From Cantharellus purpuraceus (lineage: Eukaryota > Basidiomycota > Agaricomycetes > Cantharellales > Hydnaceae), in assembly GCA_025174535.1 (NCBI GenBank), contig JALBUN010000011.1, positions 186,001 through 250,000 on the forward strand: a stretch of DNA of 64,000 nucleotides. Direction: 5' to 3'. The position numbers and the translations under genes are program-made. Below are positions 24,171-37,347 of the stretch, piece by piece; the stretch's first letter is position 1, and each line of letters starts with the position of its first letter. Below the pieces are notes generated by a model, which made no database searches, was not told where the DNA came from, and saw only the letters and a list, made by a program, of their open reading frames with translations.

Positions 24171-26623
24171 TGTGTGAAGGATAATTCAAGATGACTGGTA
24201 TGATTATTGGTAGTGGGGGATCATGGGAAAGTATGCCGCATTAGATGTCCTATCGTTATACCTGCCCTAGACGCCTTTCACGAACGATCAGTCACTAGGT
24301 ATACAGGCATTCTGGGCATTGCCATCAGCGCATATTCAATGACCTTGTAATGATGGAACCGGGGTGCCTCGGCTCTCTCCTGCAGACCGGAGCTTTCGGA
24401 AATCCCAAAGTGGGAGGACGATCGGAGAGTTCGCATGCAACAAGTGGGTGACATCGGGGTCATCGGACCATCCCCTAGAAGGCTCTGAAATTGTTAGATA
24501 CAAGAAAAATACCACTACTCCTATAGCATCCTTTCTTTAGAGTTTGGAATCGACATGATTGCCTTCCGGTCTACTTGTAGACTTGTGAACACTTATTGGC
24601 ATAGCTCTGCCGCGGAATCATTTATGAAATTCGGAGTGTCAAATTGAAGATACTACTACGGGACTACGGGTAAAGGGCTGTAAAGGGCCAAGTTGATAGA
24701 GCCCGTCATCGTGCCTAAACTTATACGTAGAACTTGTCACATGGGCTGGTCCGATTGTTGGCTTTTGCTAGCACGCGCGGGCTAGTTAAGTACACTTTTT
24801 TTGTCCAGCCTGAGGAGTAAGATCTTTCTGGTGATTACTACACGGGAAAATTCCATCAGTAGCCGAACTATGACTTCTTAAAGAGCGCCGAAAGGTGCGG
24901 TGAGTCAGGGTCTTGGCAGTAGCGATATATTATAACCTCTCCTGGACTGGATTTTCACACGAGATGTTTGGCGAGTGAGTGATACGCTGCTTAGTGACAC
25001 CAACTGAGTATTAGATAGGCGTATGTTTGAAGCCGCCATGGGTAGCTTCACCGCACGGTTATCCGGATTCTGGACTGCCGTCATTTGACAGTTACTGCTA
25101 ATCGATCCGCGACAGTTTCTCAATTTGTTCTGGAGGCGACAATGCCTCGCGTGCTTATTTTCATATGTGCCTCGTATCTCAAAAGGACTTGGCCAGAAAT
25201 ATCGATACTCACAGGACGAGCGGCAAATGAAGCACAGGAAAATCAGTCACATAGAGTGTCAGGTGTGATTTTCTCAGTGTACAAGACCCATTTCGGAGTG
25301 CGTGCCCGGTATAAAACTTTATAGCGCTGTACTAACCTATAAGAACACAATCGTGATTCAGAGTTGGTTCGTGAGACCCTCGAAGCAAGACGCTGGTGAT
25401 GTGCCCTGGTGAGCCCCAATTGATGATATGAGGTCAAGATAGTGTTATTGACTGCAGACCACCGCAAGCGGGAGACGATAGCTTGGTGAGGGTGTATTCA
25501 GGAGTGTCCACCACGTCTGGGGGAGACATTTACTTACCGGTAGTTTGCATCCCTACACATGTTTACTGCAACACTGGAAGCTGGCCGAGAATGAATGCCT
25601 GCCTGCTGATCTCATGCCAATAGTTGTGGAGGACATGGGGAAGAACTACTACATTCTTAAATGAGGATGTCATGTTGCTGAGCATAGATTCGCTTTCTAC
25701 GGGATCTGTTTCCCGCTCAATGTAAACTGGTGAGCTGACTTAGGATTAGACCTTGAAGAAGCAGCTTGTAACTTCTTTGTAGGTTCTCACATCATATCGG
25801 AGGGTACCTTCCGGGCCCTACAAGATTCTAATGACATAGCTGTCTCCTGAGTGGCGTGGGCAACACAGTCCAGAGGGGTAGAGAGGGCTCAAATCATGAT
25901 GCTTCTATGGGGCGAAGCCAGTTCCTATTGCATGTCGAATGCACTCAGGCTTGCTTCTAGGTCTGAGGCGGAACGAATAGACTTCTATCTTGTTGATGCA
26001 GAATGTCACGCTTCCGATTAGTTGCTATATAGTACGCTGATAACCAACTTTTGGATGCTATGATAAACAAAGGTTTCTCCTGGACTCACATCTAGGGAGT
26101 GAAGAGGCTATAAGGTCTGACCAGGGTGATCGTACTAAATCCATGGCTTATAAAAGATTCATAAGGCGTATAACTGGTTTAAGGTAGTGGTCCTGTGGAA
26201 CAGGGACATTAATACACCCAATAATTCGAATTTCCTTGAACCTGGTTTGCAGATGCCAGCGCTAAGGCAAAAGTGATGTAAAGTAGGATCGTTTGATCTC
26301 TAAAGTGTGAAACACATTACTAAGGAAAATGCAGAATCGCAGGAAAAATATGCATAATTGTCTGAAAGCCATAAATTGATGGTAGATAACGTGATTTTAG
26401 ACCAGGTTGACGAGTAGCACTATTAGAACAATGAAGCGGAGTTACATTACATTAGAAACTCCGCCGTGACATGGGCGCCTATACTTAAGCGACCTATTGT
26501 CTGTACATAAGGTAACGAGCTATTGTCTGCAAGCTATACAGAGCAGGGCATTGCAGCAGATATGGCTGATTCACTTCGTTTTCGTCTCTACCTTCTTGCT
26601 TCTTCCCACCAACATAACCCGCC
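24171..26623. other. 2.45-kb gene-poor region upstream of the ABC exporter
   Basis: All frames are short and unconvincing, and the sequence is AT-richer than the flanking genes. I looked specifically for small ORFs ending in a CaaX-type codon series, as pheromone precursors would, and saw none on inspection. No transposon signature was recognised. Confidence 0.45.
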
Positions 26624-29600
26624 ATGCGTCGACCAGACCTCGCCGTCTCTGTCAACTCTGAGCAGACGCAATGGAATAAGCAATACCATGTCACACAATC
26701 ACCATCTATCCATAGCAAGGGGGATTTCGAGTCTATCGCTGGTAGTAGCACTCATAAACTCGATATCACTACTCCCCCACTACCTCAATACCGGCCACCA
26801 AAGCCCTCAATTCGCCTTCTCTTCTCATTCTGCACCAGGCGCGACATGTTGACCCTTCTCTTACCCGCAATCGGGACCTCCATCCTCGCCGGCGGAATGG
26901 CTCCTTTCATGACTCAAGTCGTCGGCCAGGCATTTGATGCCTTTGCCCAATTCCCTCTCACCCCCAACCCTCCTCAGCAGGCCAAGCAAGACCTTCTACG
27001 CAATGTTGGCTTTGCTTCGGCAGAACTTGTCGCACTCGCCGCCGGACAGCTTGCATTCAGTAGCCTCATGTCCAGCCTCTGGATATGGATGGGCGAACGC
27101 AATGTCATGCGACTGCGTAAACGCGTGTACGATGCCGTCACTGCCAAGAGCATGACATGGTACGATCTCAAGCTCGGAGGCGACACCGACTCGACACAGG
27201 AGGATAAGATTGGTGCAGGTGGCCTTATGGCAAAGTTCACCCGGTCAGTACAGTATCATGGCATTTGTTGATGACTGACACTATCCTCAGTGAGACGGAT
27301 GATGTTCGCACTGCCTCGGCGCTTACTGCAGGCATGATCATCCAACACCTTGTAACTCTAATCACGTGCTTGGTGCTTGCATTTGTGCGCTCCTGGTCTC
27401 TCACTCTCGTGATCCTTTCCACTGTCCCGCTTGTCATCGTCGTTCAGGCGATCGCACAGCAATATGGCATGCCATTATACGAACGTGAACGTGCCGGCAC
27501 AGCCAAGGCTGGCACGCTCCTCGAACGCGCCATGTCCAATATCGCCACCGTCAAAGCTTTTAACGCATCGTCTCGGGAAATAAACCGCTTTAATCTTGTG
27601 GTCAACGATGTCCAACGCGATGCCAACAAGAGCAGTACTGTTTGGGGTGTCAGTCTAGGTTTTAGTCAGTTCCAGTCTATGACGCTCTTTATTCAAGCGT
27701 TTGGTTTTGGCTCGAAGCTTGTCCGAGATGGCCAAATCAGCCCCGGCGATGTCATGGCTGTCTTTTGGGCCTGCCTCATTGGGGCCACCAGCCTTCAGTC
27801 AGCTGCACCTTTTTTCCAGGCATTTGCTAAAGGGCAAATGTCCATGGCCTCGCTGGTTGCTTTCATTGAACAACCTACTCCTTCCCGTGTCTTTCATCAT
27901 TTCCCTGATTCACCCCAGAAATCTGCTACTTTGTCATCCCTGGATGGGGCATCGGTTCCATTACGCCTCCGTGGTATCCGTCCTGCCAAGTGTTCAGGCG
28001 AGTTCACTTTACGCAACATCACATTCGCGTATCCCTCGCGCCCGGAGCTTCCTGTTCTTCGGGATGTGTCTATGTACTTGCCTGCACACGAAACAACATT
28101 CATTGTCGGAGGGTCCGGATCGGGGAAGTCAACGCTCGCCCAGCTTCTCCTTCGCATGTACGAACCACAAAGCGGCTCTATTGAGATGGACAACCAGAGC
28201 TTTTCCCACATCGATGTGCAGTGGGCACAGCAACATATCTGCGCCGTTAATCAAGGTTGCATGTTATTCGACATGAGCCTGCACGACAATGTTGCCATGG
28301 GTTTAGCAGGCGTTGAAGATGGTGCAAGAACGTACAAGCAAGCTTCTCGTTCGCAAGTCGCAGCTGCCTGTCGGGTCGCTCTCATGCACGAGTTTATCAG
28401 AGATTTGCCAGAAGGTTACGAGACCCGCCTTGGTACCGGCGGTGCCAATTTGTCGGGAGGCCAGAAGCAACGTCTCGCCATCGCACGTGCCTGGATGCGC
28501 AATCCCACCGTCTTGATCTTGGGTGTGTATACATTGCTTCTACTTATCATAGGCGCAACTCACATGTATTGTAGATGAGGCAACTTCTGCACTGGACCCT
28601 GTTTCTCGCCTTCTCGTCTTCGAAGCCATCAAGGCTTGGCGAAAGAACAAGACCACCATCGTCATCACTCATGATCTCTCGCAAATTGGACCCTCTGACT
28701 TCGTATATTTTCTCAAGGACGGACGTGTTGTCGAGCAGGGGTACCGCGCCGATTTGGAGATGAACAAGACTGGCGAGTTTCGTCTCATGGCAGATATGCA
28801 AGCTGAAAGTTGCTTCCCGGAGAGACAGGATCCCCAGTCGATCAAAGCAAAGGCTGAGGAAGAGGCAAAGCTTGACGCGCTTCTCGAACAAACAGAGGAA
28901 GATCTTGAGGAAATTACCAAGGCTGGATGGGCATCCAGACATCAAAGTCTTGGTGTCTCGCTTAGACCCCTCACTGGAACGTGGATGTTCGACGTTATTG
29001 CTGACATGACGCGTGCGACCACGGGGCAACAACACAAGAGCATTCTTCCTACCAGCGTTGTCTTTCCAAAGGATGGCCGACCATCCCAGCTCACGTCTTT
29101 CTCAAGGCGACCCTTGAGCATTGCCGTCACACCCGTATCCGTTCCTCCTGTCGCACTTAAACATATAAGTCGCCGCAGTCTACAGATTTCGCCCCTCTCC
29201 TCGCCTTTTGCGTATAAACAAATGCCTTCAGAGACTGATGTTACACCACCAATCAGGAGAGAGCCATCGATCGTAGAGGATGACGAAGACTTCGAAGTAG
29301 AGAAGTCAGCTATCAACAGCAGCGGAGTTGAGGCCAGCAGAAGGCGTGTGCGTTCGTCTAGGAGTCAAAGATCTGAAGGCGCGAATCGTGAGCCTGTCCA
29401 AGTGGTTCAGGACAGCGTAACTGACGCTGACACGGATGAGCGACCTCTCTCCGTTCTACGCGTCTTACGCAACATTTACCCATCGATACCTAATAAACCA
29501 CTAGTGGTCATTGGCCTCTTCACATGTCTGGTCAGTGGCAGTATGACACCACTTTTTTCGTTCATGCTCTCGCGCCTCTTCTTCGAAGTATCAGCTGGTG

Positions 29601-31365
29601 CTAAAGCTGTCGGTATCATCACGAAATTCGCTCTCATCACGTTCGCTATCGCTGCAGCAGATGGTTTCTTTGCCGGGTTGAAGTCTATTCTGATGGAGAA
29701 CGCCGCCGTACGTTGGATGACCAGAGTGCGCAAGGCAGCGTTCGCGCTAGTTCTTGCGCAGGACAAAGCATGGTTCGACGACCCCGCCAACAACCCAGCA
29801 CGACTCGTCGATGTACTCATCAAGGATGCGGACGATGCAAAACGCTTACTCTCTATCTGTCTTGGTATGTTCGTTGTCGTCGCCGCCATGCTTGTTGTCG
29901 GCTTGGTCTGGGCTATGGTCTGGGGTTGGCAGCTCACACTGGTTGGTGTCGCGATCGTCCCTGTCTTTGCAGGTGCGATGACATTGCAAACTCGCTTGAC
30001 GTCCAAGTTTCAGTTAAGGAATAAACGTGCCCGCGAAGAAGTTTCAAAGGTATACTACGAGGTTAGTTAGCACGTTTTCTTTTTGTTCACGCACGGTTCA
30101 GGTCTCTGATCACACCGTACAGGCCATCTCGAACATGCGTGATATCCGCGCAATGGCATTTCAAAATGTGTTTGCCAGTCAATTTGACGCTGCCCTCGCG
30201 AAGGCCCTTCACACTGGTGTCACTGGCGCTTTCGTTGAAGGTTCTGGATTTGGTGTAACAAATGCTATGATTTATCTTTCGGAAGGTGAGATTACTTTCC
30301 AGTCATTTCTTTACCTTGTATTAATGGTGGATTCAGCTCTCCTATTTTATGTCGGGGCCGTATTAGTTGCCAAGGGGACCTACACGTACCTGCAGATGGT
30401 ACAAGTCCTTAATTTGCTTGTGTTCAGCGTGTCAATTGCGGCACAAATGATGGTGTTTGGTAAGTGATCAATTTCTCAGATCTTATATTTATCCGGAGCT
30501 CATGATGTGATTAGTGGACAAAATCGCCAAGTCTGCTCAAGCTGCACGAGATATGCACAAAGTTCTTTGTCTCCCCACAGATACCAAAGAATCCCGAGGA
30601 TCTCTATTACCCACCATCCTTGGTCGCGCGACTTTCCGCAATGTCACGTTTGCATACCCACAACGCCCCGAGGTTCCTGTCCTCAAAAATGTCTCATTCG
30701 AATTAAAGGAAGGGGAATCCGTCGCTATCGTCGGCTCTTCAGGATCCGGAAAGTCGACTGTCGCGGCTTTGCTTCAAAGATTATACGAGCCTAGCGAGGG
30801 GTCGATTCTGGTCGGCAGGACTGACATTGCTGCAACTGATATCACCTGGCTCCGGGAGCACGTTTCTGTCGTCAGCCAAAAGGCTCATCTATTCGATACA
30901 ACCATTCACGAGAACATTGCATACGGAGCGTCAGAGTTCCCTTTTGCGCAGGTGCGACGAGCTGCCAAGGCAGCCAAGGTTCACGACTTCGTGATGAGCT
31001 TGCCAAAGCATTACAACACCTGCGTTGGCGAAAATGCATCTCTTATATCAGGAGGACAGGCCCAACGTTTGCAGATCGCACGAGCCCTCGTACGACCGTG
31101 TAATATTCTCATCCTTGACGAGTGTACCTCGGCTTTGGATGCAGCCAATGAGACAGCAGTCATGGAGACCATTCAGCGCGTCAAAGTTGGACGCACTACA
31201 GTGTTGATCACTCACAAGCTTCCAATTATGCGCATGTGTGACCGCATTGTGGTCATGCATGAAGGCACCGTCGTCGAGCAGGGGACATACGAATCCTTGA
31301 TGAACCAACGGGGTGCATTTTTCAAGCTTGCAAATGCGGGTGAATGGACGTCTGCTGAGCATTAA
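26624..31365 (+). CDS. STE6: Full-size ABC transporter, Ste6-type (mating-pheromone exporter family)
   Basis: Five exons (26624-27243, 27291-28522, 28575-30061, 30123-30459, 30515-31365) give 1508 aa in the order TMD1-NBD1-TMD2-NBD2. NBD1: Walker A GGSGSGKST near residue 479, signature LSGGQKQR, Walker B VLILDEATSAL, H-loop ITHD. NBD2: Walker A GSSGSGKST near residue 1299, signature ISGGQAQR, Walker B ILILDECTSAL, H-loop ITHK. Both sites look catalytically complete. The linker between NBD1 and TMD2 (about 250 residues) is Ser/Arg/Glu-rich and probably regulatory. Sequence layout best fits the fungal Ste6 group, which exports farnesylated a-factor-type pheromones; general multidrug export is the alternative. 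An upstream ATG at 26562 is in another frame. It converges with the complex I gene, the stop codons lying 200 bp apart. Confidence 0.9.
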
Positions 31366-31565
31366 ATGATGTCTACCGCATTTCGGGTTCTTCGATTTTC
31401 ATCATCTTTTTCTGTTCTATCTCTTTTCTATATATCTTCTCACGCATCTGTAACAACCCCCCCAAACGCATCCGTGTACTATTATTACCTTGCAATGGTA
31501 ACCAGAATAGAAATTGCTCTTATTGATCTTTAACCTACAAGTGAATCGCAAAATGATGGCAAACT

Positions 31566-34274
31566 CTATGCAAAGCTAGATTGCGTGGCCTTTTCGCTTC
31601 CTGAAAAGCCATAATCATCCCCTTTGACGAAGGCACGAGTGCATTGTGCCATTGTGACAGATCTAAAACATCTACGTCAGTCTCAGCGTTCGAAAGCGAT
31701 GGGAATCCGAACTTACGCTCTGGAAATAGCATCCGTTTGATAAAAGTTAGTGATCGGCTTCTTGAAGGGTACCCCGGAAGCTGTTGCAGATGCGGATTTC
31801 GAGGCGAGCTGATTCAAACCGGCGAGTGCAATATCAGCGGAGACCGGCTCTGTGACATCGTATCGCACAAGCGTCGGTGACACCTCCCACAATCGGTCGC
31901 GAAGACTCAACACGTCATCGTAAGGGAGTGACGAGCCAATAATTTCCGAGAGTGCACTTTAGTTATAAGTCAGTGAGTAGATATCGTAAAGATGGGAAGA
32001 GATGATAGTAGCATACCGGATAACCTTCCAATCCTCTCGCGATGCACCAGGAGGCGGGACGGCAGCCCTCGAAAGTTGGGTGCGACCCTCCGTGTTCATC
32101 CAGGTGGTTGCCTTTTCTGTGTAGGCAGCAGCAGGGAGAACAACATCGGCAAGTGAGGCACCAAGATCGCCATGATGGCCTTGATAAACAACGAATGCAT
32201 CCTTTGGAATCGACGTCGGATCGACCTCGTCAGCGTTCAGCAGATAAATAAACTTGGCAGGAGTTCCAGACGCCTTCTTCGAAGGTACAAACCCAATTTC
32301 GTAAGCTGCAGGCCTCGAAGCAATCTACATAGACGGATGGATTATAAGATTTCAATTCATAATGGTCAGAGAGTGATAATATACTTACTCGCTGCAAGAT
32401 ACTGAAACCATTCCATTCCGGAGTAACGAGTTTGCTCTTGTTCGTGTTAACATACTTAGCAAGCGCTCCGTATACAGCTGAAGCGTCGGGATGCTCAGCA
32501 ATGGCGCTGCCAACAATAATCAGCGGACGATTGGCAGCCTTGAACTTTGCTGCGAATGAGCCCTTTCCGGCCACAAAGTCTGTCACAGCCTTTAGATTGT
32601 CTCCTAGGAAATCGTACCCGTACGCGGGGTCAGCACGCTCGCCAATCCAGCCGACTTCAAGATTTGTATGTAACCAACTCTTGCGGATCCGCGAGTTCAG
32701 CACTGCAGCCTCATGTCGGGGGTTTGTGCCGACCAAAAGAATAACATCGGCCGTTTCGACACCAGGGATAGTACAATTGAAAAGATAGTTTGACCTGATG
32801 TCAACACCATGTGCTGGGGGTGCATTACCTCCAGGTTGGTCTAGTGCAAGATTGTCAGATCCCAATCTGTTCACAAGGTCTTTGAGAGCAACGAGGGACT
32901 CGGTATCAGCAAGGTGGCCAGCAACAGCTTTGATCTCGTCGCCCTGCGCACCAGAGGCAGCGAGCCCATCCGCTACCGCGGCCAATGCTGCTTCCCAAGA
33001 TACGGTTTCAAAGCGGTCACCACGTCGGAGGAGGGGCATCGTGAGGCGCTGGAACTTGAGTCCGTCATAAGCATAGCGTGTTTTATCGCTGATCCACTCC
33101 TCATTCACGTTATCATTGGTCTTAGGTTGGATCCGCATAACCTCAACACCACGAGAGTCGACTCGGATGTTAGACCCGACGGCATCCATAACATCCACAG
33201 ACTCAGTGTTCTTGAGCTCCCAAGGTCGCGCGTGAAACGCATACGGCTTGGAAGTAAGAGCACCAACTGGACAAAGATCCACGACATTACCGGAAAGCTC
33301 AGAGTCCATGGTCTTCTCCACGTACGTGCCGATCTGTAGGTCATTGCCACGGCCGGTGGTTCCTAGCTCCTCGACACCAGCGACTTCGTTGGCAAAACGA
33401 ACACAACGAGTGCATTGAATACAACGAGTCATGACGGTCTTGACAAGGGGTCCAAAATCCTTGTTTTCGACTGCACGCTTTCCAGTTATCTCGTGGAAAC
33501 GAGTACGGTCTGCACCATATCGCATTGATTGATCTTGAAGGTCACACTCGCCACCTTGGTCACAAATAGGACAATCAAGAGGATGATTAGCGAGAAGGAA
33601 CTCCATGACTCCCTCTCTGAAACAGACTGAGCTGAAAAATCATGCGGAGATGGCAGTAATCTTACCGAGCCTCGTGAACAAGTGGGGTATTTGTGAAGAC
33701 CTTCGACCCTGGCATGGCAGGCATGGCACATGACGCGACTGGCTTTGGAGAGCGCTCGACTTCAACCAAACACATACTTTCAACCACGCATGAGAAGAGT
33801 AGCAATGGGGCCTAGAATGATACTTACCGACAGTTGCCTGCGATGGCAAGCCTGTAGAAATTCAGACCAGTGAAACAGCTAGGCAAAACACTACGTACCT
33901 GTCATGATAACAAAACCTAATCCATTGGATGAATTAGCGAACGTGACAACCAATAACGCCGAGTTTACCTTGGGATCGTTGCGCCGGCGGCCTCACATGC
34001 TTGAATCAACGCCGAACCTATGACCAGTTAAACAGCTGCTGAAGCGACCAGGCGGCGAGAGAGTTTACCTTGAGGCACAGTCACTTCCTTCCCGTCAACA
34101 GTCAAAGTGATGTCTGCGTGCCGTGTAGAAGAAGAAGCGAAGGACCGGAGGCCTGTGAAACAGTGTCATGTGGTGGTCCGGGACAAAATCCAAGCGGCCC
34201 CTACCCGTGCTTGCAGCCTTTTTCAATCGAGGAGATATTCGTGGCCCTGAATGGGCAGAAACAGCGCGAAGCAT
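31566..34274 (-). CDS. NDUFS1: NADH:ubiquinone oxidoreductase 75-kDa subunit (complex I)
   Basis: Ten exons (34274-34205, 34152-34069, 34017-33969, 33916-33899, 33851-33828, 33776-33666, 33616-32389, 32324-32017, 31956-31717, 31662-31566) give 742 aa. The start [20 protein letters not shown] is an Arg/Ser-rich mitochondrial presequence. The [2Fe-2S] ligands lie in [16 protein letters not shown]; further clusters are in [18 protein letters not shown] and [14 protein letters not shown]. The C-terminal molybdopterin-oxidoreductase-like part ([35 protein letters not shown]) is complete. The subunit carries electrons from FMN to quinone in the mitochondrial matrix arm. Exons 4 and 5 are micro-exons of 18 and 24 nt that encode the first cluster's ligand loop. 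Confidence 0.97.
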
Positions 34275-35126
34275 CGAGAATTGTCGCGACGAACGTCGTC
34301 CAGGTCAAGTACAGAGTTAGATTACGTAAGATGTAGTCGGATATCTATAATCGGACTGCCGCTCCGACTGGAGTCTTACCACTGTTAGGTATCACAATGA
34401 CGCCATGATATGAGAGCTGTTGACCATCTCCATTTCTGCTTAGAAGCGTTGGGGCTCAATGGGATACAGAAGTTTCAGGCTTCCTACTCGGATTACAGTT
34501 TTTATTTTGTTCAGAAAGAAACATGACTTTCATGCCTGTTTTATGTAGACAACTTGGTGAGGGAAGGAATACAGATAACCCACACATCCACTAGGCCAGG
34601 CTGGTGTAGAACCTGGAAATGGAAGCCATATACCTGTTATTATGGTATGGAAATAACCAACCCTTGCTTTCGTTCATACACATGCGCGAAACTTGTGGGC
34701 CCTATCATTAAGAAAACTGGATCCAAACACATCAAGGGTGCGTGCACATACGGCTTCTGGATTAGATCCACAGAAATTTGCGAAAGTAATTGTCGCTGAT
34801 GGCCTGAAGTGCACTCAGTTCCATACAGCACACCGAAGCCTCATAGCAACGACGACAAGAAAGACATCTATCAGTACTCCGTACTCAGTGTTTTAACATC
34901 CCAGTGTCCTTACTAGGCTCGTTAAGTTCTACGAATGGCCAACGCCCAAAAAGGCAGATGGCACATTGGCGATCTGTTGTCGGGTTGAATCTTACAGCCT
35001 AGCATGTGTCACTTTCTTGTCGAACAAGACTGAGGGTCAGTGCACACGCCCTGAGATGACTGTATATGAAAGTGCACCAGGAAATTGTGAAGAGGCGCTC
35101 AGGCGGAGAGCGAAATCATTTTCCTC
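34275..35126. other. Divergent spacer between NDUFS1 and NOP53
   Basis: About 850 bp between two divergent start codons. Open frames here are short and motif-free. It should contain both promoters, but no specific element is clear. Confidence 0.45.
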
Positions 35127-36788
35127 ATGCCAAAAGCCATTGGTGCACCATCGCAACGCACGCAGCCCAGCAGGAAAGGTAAAAGAGCATGGCGAAAGAA
35201 TGTAGATATTGGAGATATCGAGGAAAGATTGGAGAGTCTTCAGGATGAGGAAAGGCTCACAGGGTCAGCTCATCCTATGGCAAGCTGCATCATAATTAAC
35301 CTCTTCTCCACCAGCGCACAACTTCACAAAAAAAGTAACCAGGAGTTATTCCAAATAGATACCAAAGGAGATGAGAAACGTAGGGTTGCTGATGGCTTAC
35401 TATGGCTCTTAGCTTACAAACTTTTCAGTCATGCGCGCGCTGCCAAAATACGATCGGTCCCAACTCATGTCCTCCAAAATTCTCGCCCAGCGTTCAGCCA
35501 TCCCTGCAGTTCTCTCTCGTCCATCCCAGAAACCGCAGTCCAATATCTCGCATGAAGAAAAAGGTCGTCTTTTGCGGATGGCCAAGCGAAAGGTCAGAGG
35601 ACCTTTCCATGCCCTTGTCGACCCTACAGAACTAGGTGCTGGTTCTGCGATGCTGGAACCTACCGAAGCTGTGAAGCAAAGCGGCAATTATGATGTTTGG
35701 GGAGACACGAGTGGTGCCGCGCATGGTTTAGTCAAAGGAAAAGGGAAGTACAAGGACCCCGAAGAGTTTCTTTTACCTTTGGTAATGCGTCCGAGTATCA
35801 AGGCTCGTTTTCATTACGATGTCTCTCGTTACGATAGCTAAAACACCGATACAGGCGCCAGATACATACCACCCCCATACATTTATTGAATTACCTGCGG
35901 TTACTCAGCCCCATCAAGGCACATCATATAACCCATTAGAGACTGCGCACAAGGAGCTTCTTCTTACAGCACATGAGGTAGAACTTCGTCGTGAGGCGGA
36001 AGCTGCCAAGTTTGAAGGGATAAAAGAGCGTATACATTCGTCCCGCAGGACGGTGGTCGAAGATGCAGAAGACGGAGCGCCTGGAATGCTCTTGGGCACA
36101 GTGGATTCGGCTATGGAAGTGGAGAATAATGCTGAGGACCCCCAAGCTAGTGTTGTCCCAGCGTCCAAGGCCCCTGTCCGCAAGACCCAAAAGCAGAGAC
36201 GTAAAGCGGCGCAGATTCTTGCTGAGGTATGTCCCGGTTTAACATGACCGATCGTAGCTAACCTCCGCTGTCTTTAGAGGGCTGCCATGCTTGACCGTCG
36301 TCGCCATCGCCGCTTTCTTGCAGGGGTGTCGTCCGCGAAATCATTACGCGCACAGATGGCCACTTCCTTGCGGGCGCACCAGGCTGCACTTGAGGCTCGC
36401 AGGGCTGCACGAGCGGATCTTATGAAACGACGGGGTCTGGTAGGCCAGAAATTGGGAAGACACCGTATACAGGAAGGACAGGTTGATGTGCTGCTAGGCG
36501 AGGAGCTTAGCGAAACTCTCAGGGAATTGAAGGTACACACATTCTCCTTGTTATGCACACTGTAATGTTGAAGACCGTCTATAGCCCCAAGGCAACCTAT
36601 TCCGGGACCGATTTCTCAGCCTTCAACACCGTGCGCTCGTCGAGCCTCGCGTACCCATATTGTATGTGCACCGTAGTCGTTATCTCGTTTTGCACAATCT
36701 AATCACATTGCATGATGTTCACAGACCAAAGCGTCGTAGAACGAAGATCAAGGAATACGAGAAGCATGCATGGAAGCGATTCGAGTAG
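35127..36788 (+). CDS. NOP53: Ribosome biogenesis protein Nop53 (GLTSCR2 family)
   Basis: Seven exons (35127-35263, 35315-35379, 35429-35781, 35855-36226, 36278-36532, 36585-36661, 36725-36788) give 440 aa. The N-terminal signature RKGKRAWRKNVDIGDIEERL, then ELFQIDTKGDE, then KYDRSQLMSSKILAQRS and the C-terminal block SLQHRALVEPRVPILPKRRR with the end KIKEYEKHAWKRFE are diagnostic of Nop53. In the nucleolus Nop53 helps assemble the 60S subunit and recruits the Mtr4-exosome for trimming of the 5.8S precursor through an N-terminal arch-interaction motif. The middle is acidic and low in structure. Basic helices (RRRHRRFLAG) fit RNA binding. Confidence 0.93.
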
Positions 36789-37347
36789 ACGATCAGTGCC
36801 TGATAGTTTAGATTCATCTGATCATTTACATAAAGACTGATGACGACATTATGCATGTCGGTTGTTGTGAGAGGTCCAATGATAAAAATGGCAAACTCCT
36901 GCGACAATTTGATCATCTTTCCCTATAAGCAAGAGAAACCGAAGATGTGATGACCCGATAGGTATGGTCATTAGCGCTGCTCCAGTCTCCACTCCACCGT
37001 GATTCCCTATATGCGCCGCATTTGAATTTCCGTGCTAGAGCTAGTTGCTCACAGGGCAGTATAAGGCACTAGAATGCTTAATGATCGATGAGGTGGGAAA
37101 TGTTAAGACCAACTCTACGAGGTCATGTGACGTGGACGCGTTCACCCACTAATAGGCGCTTTTCAGCTGACCTCACACTGGCCGTATAATTACTTTACCT
37201 TGAATCTGTTTTGGACCTAAACCTCAATAACAGGGGGGTGAGCTACATCATCACATTCCTCCAAGCTCGATTCTTTACGTCTTGCATTTTGCTTTAGGTG
37301 TAGCGTAAAACGACTACGCGGACTGTCCTTCACGTCGTCAGATCACA
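36789..37347. other. Spacer between NOP53 and phospholipase D
   Basis: 559 bp between tandem plus-strand genes. It should contain the NOP53 3' end and the phospholipase D promoter. No supportable coding frame or specific element. Confidence 0.45.

Noticed and set aside
24171..26623. Possible lipopeptide pheromone gene near STE6
   Set aside because: Inspection of both strands gave no short frame ending in a CaaX-like motif; kept only as a check.
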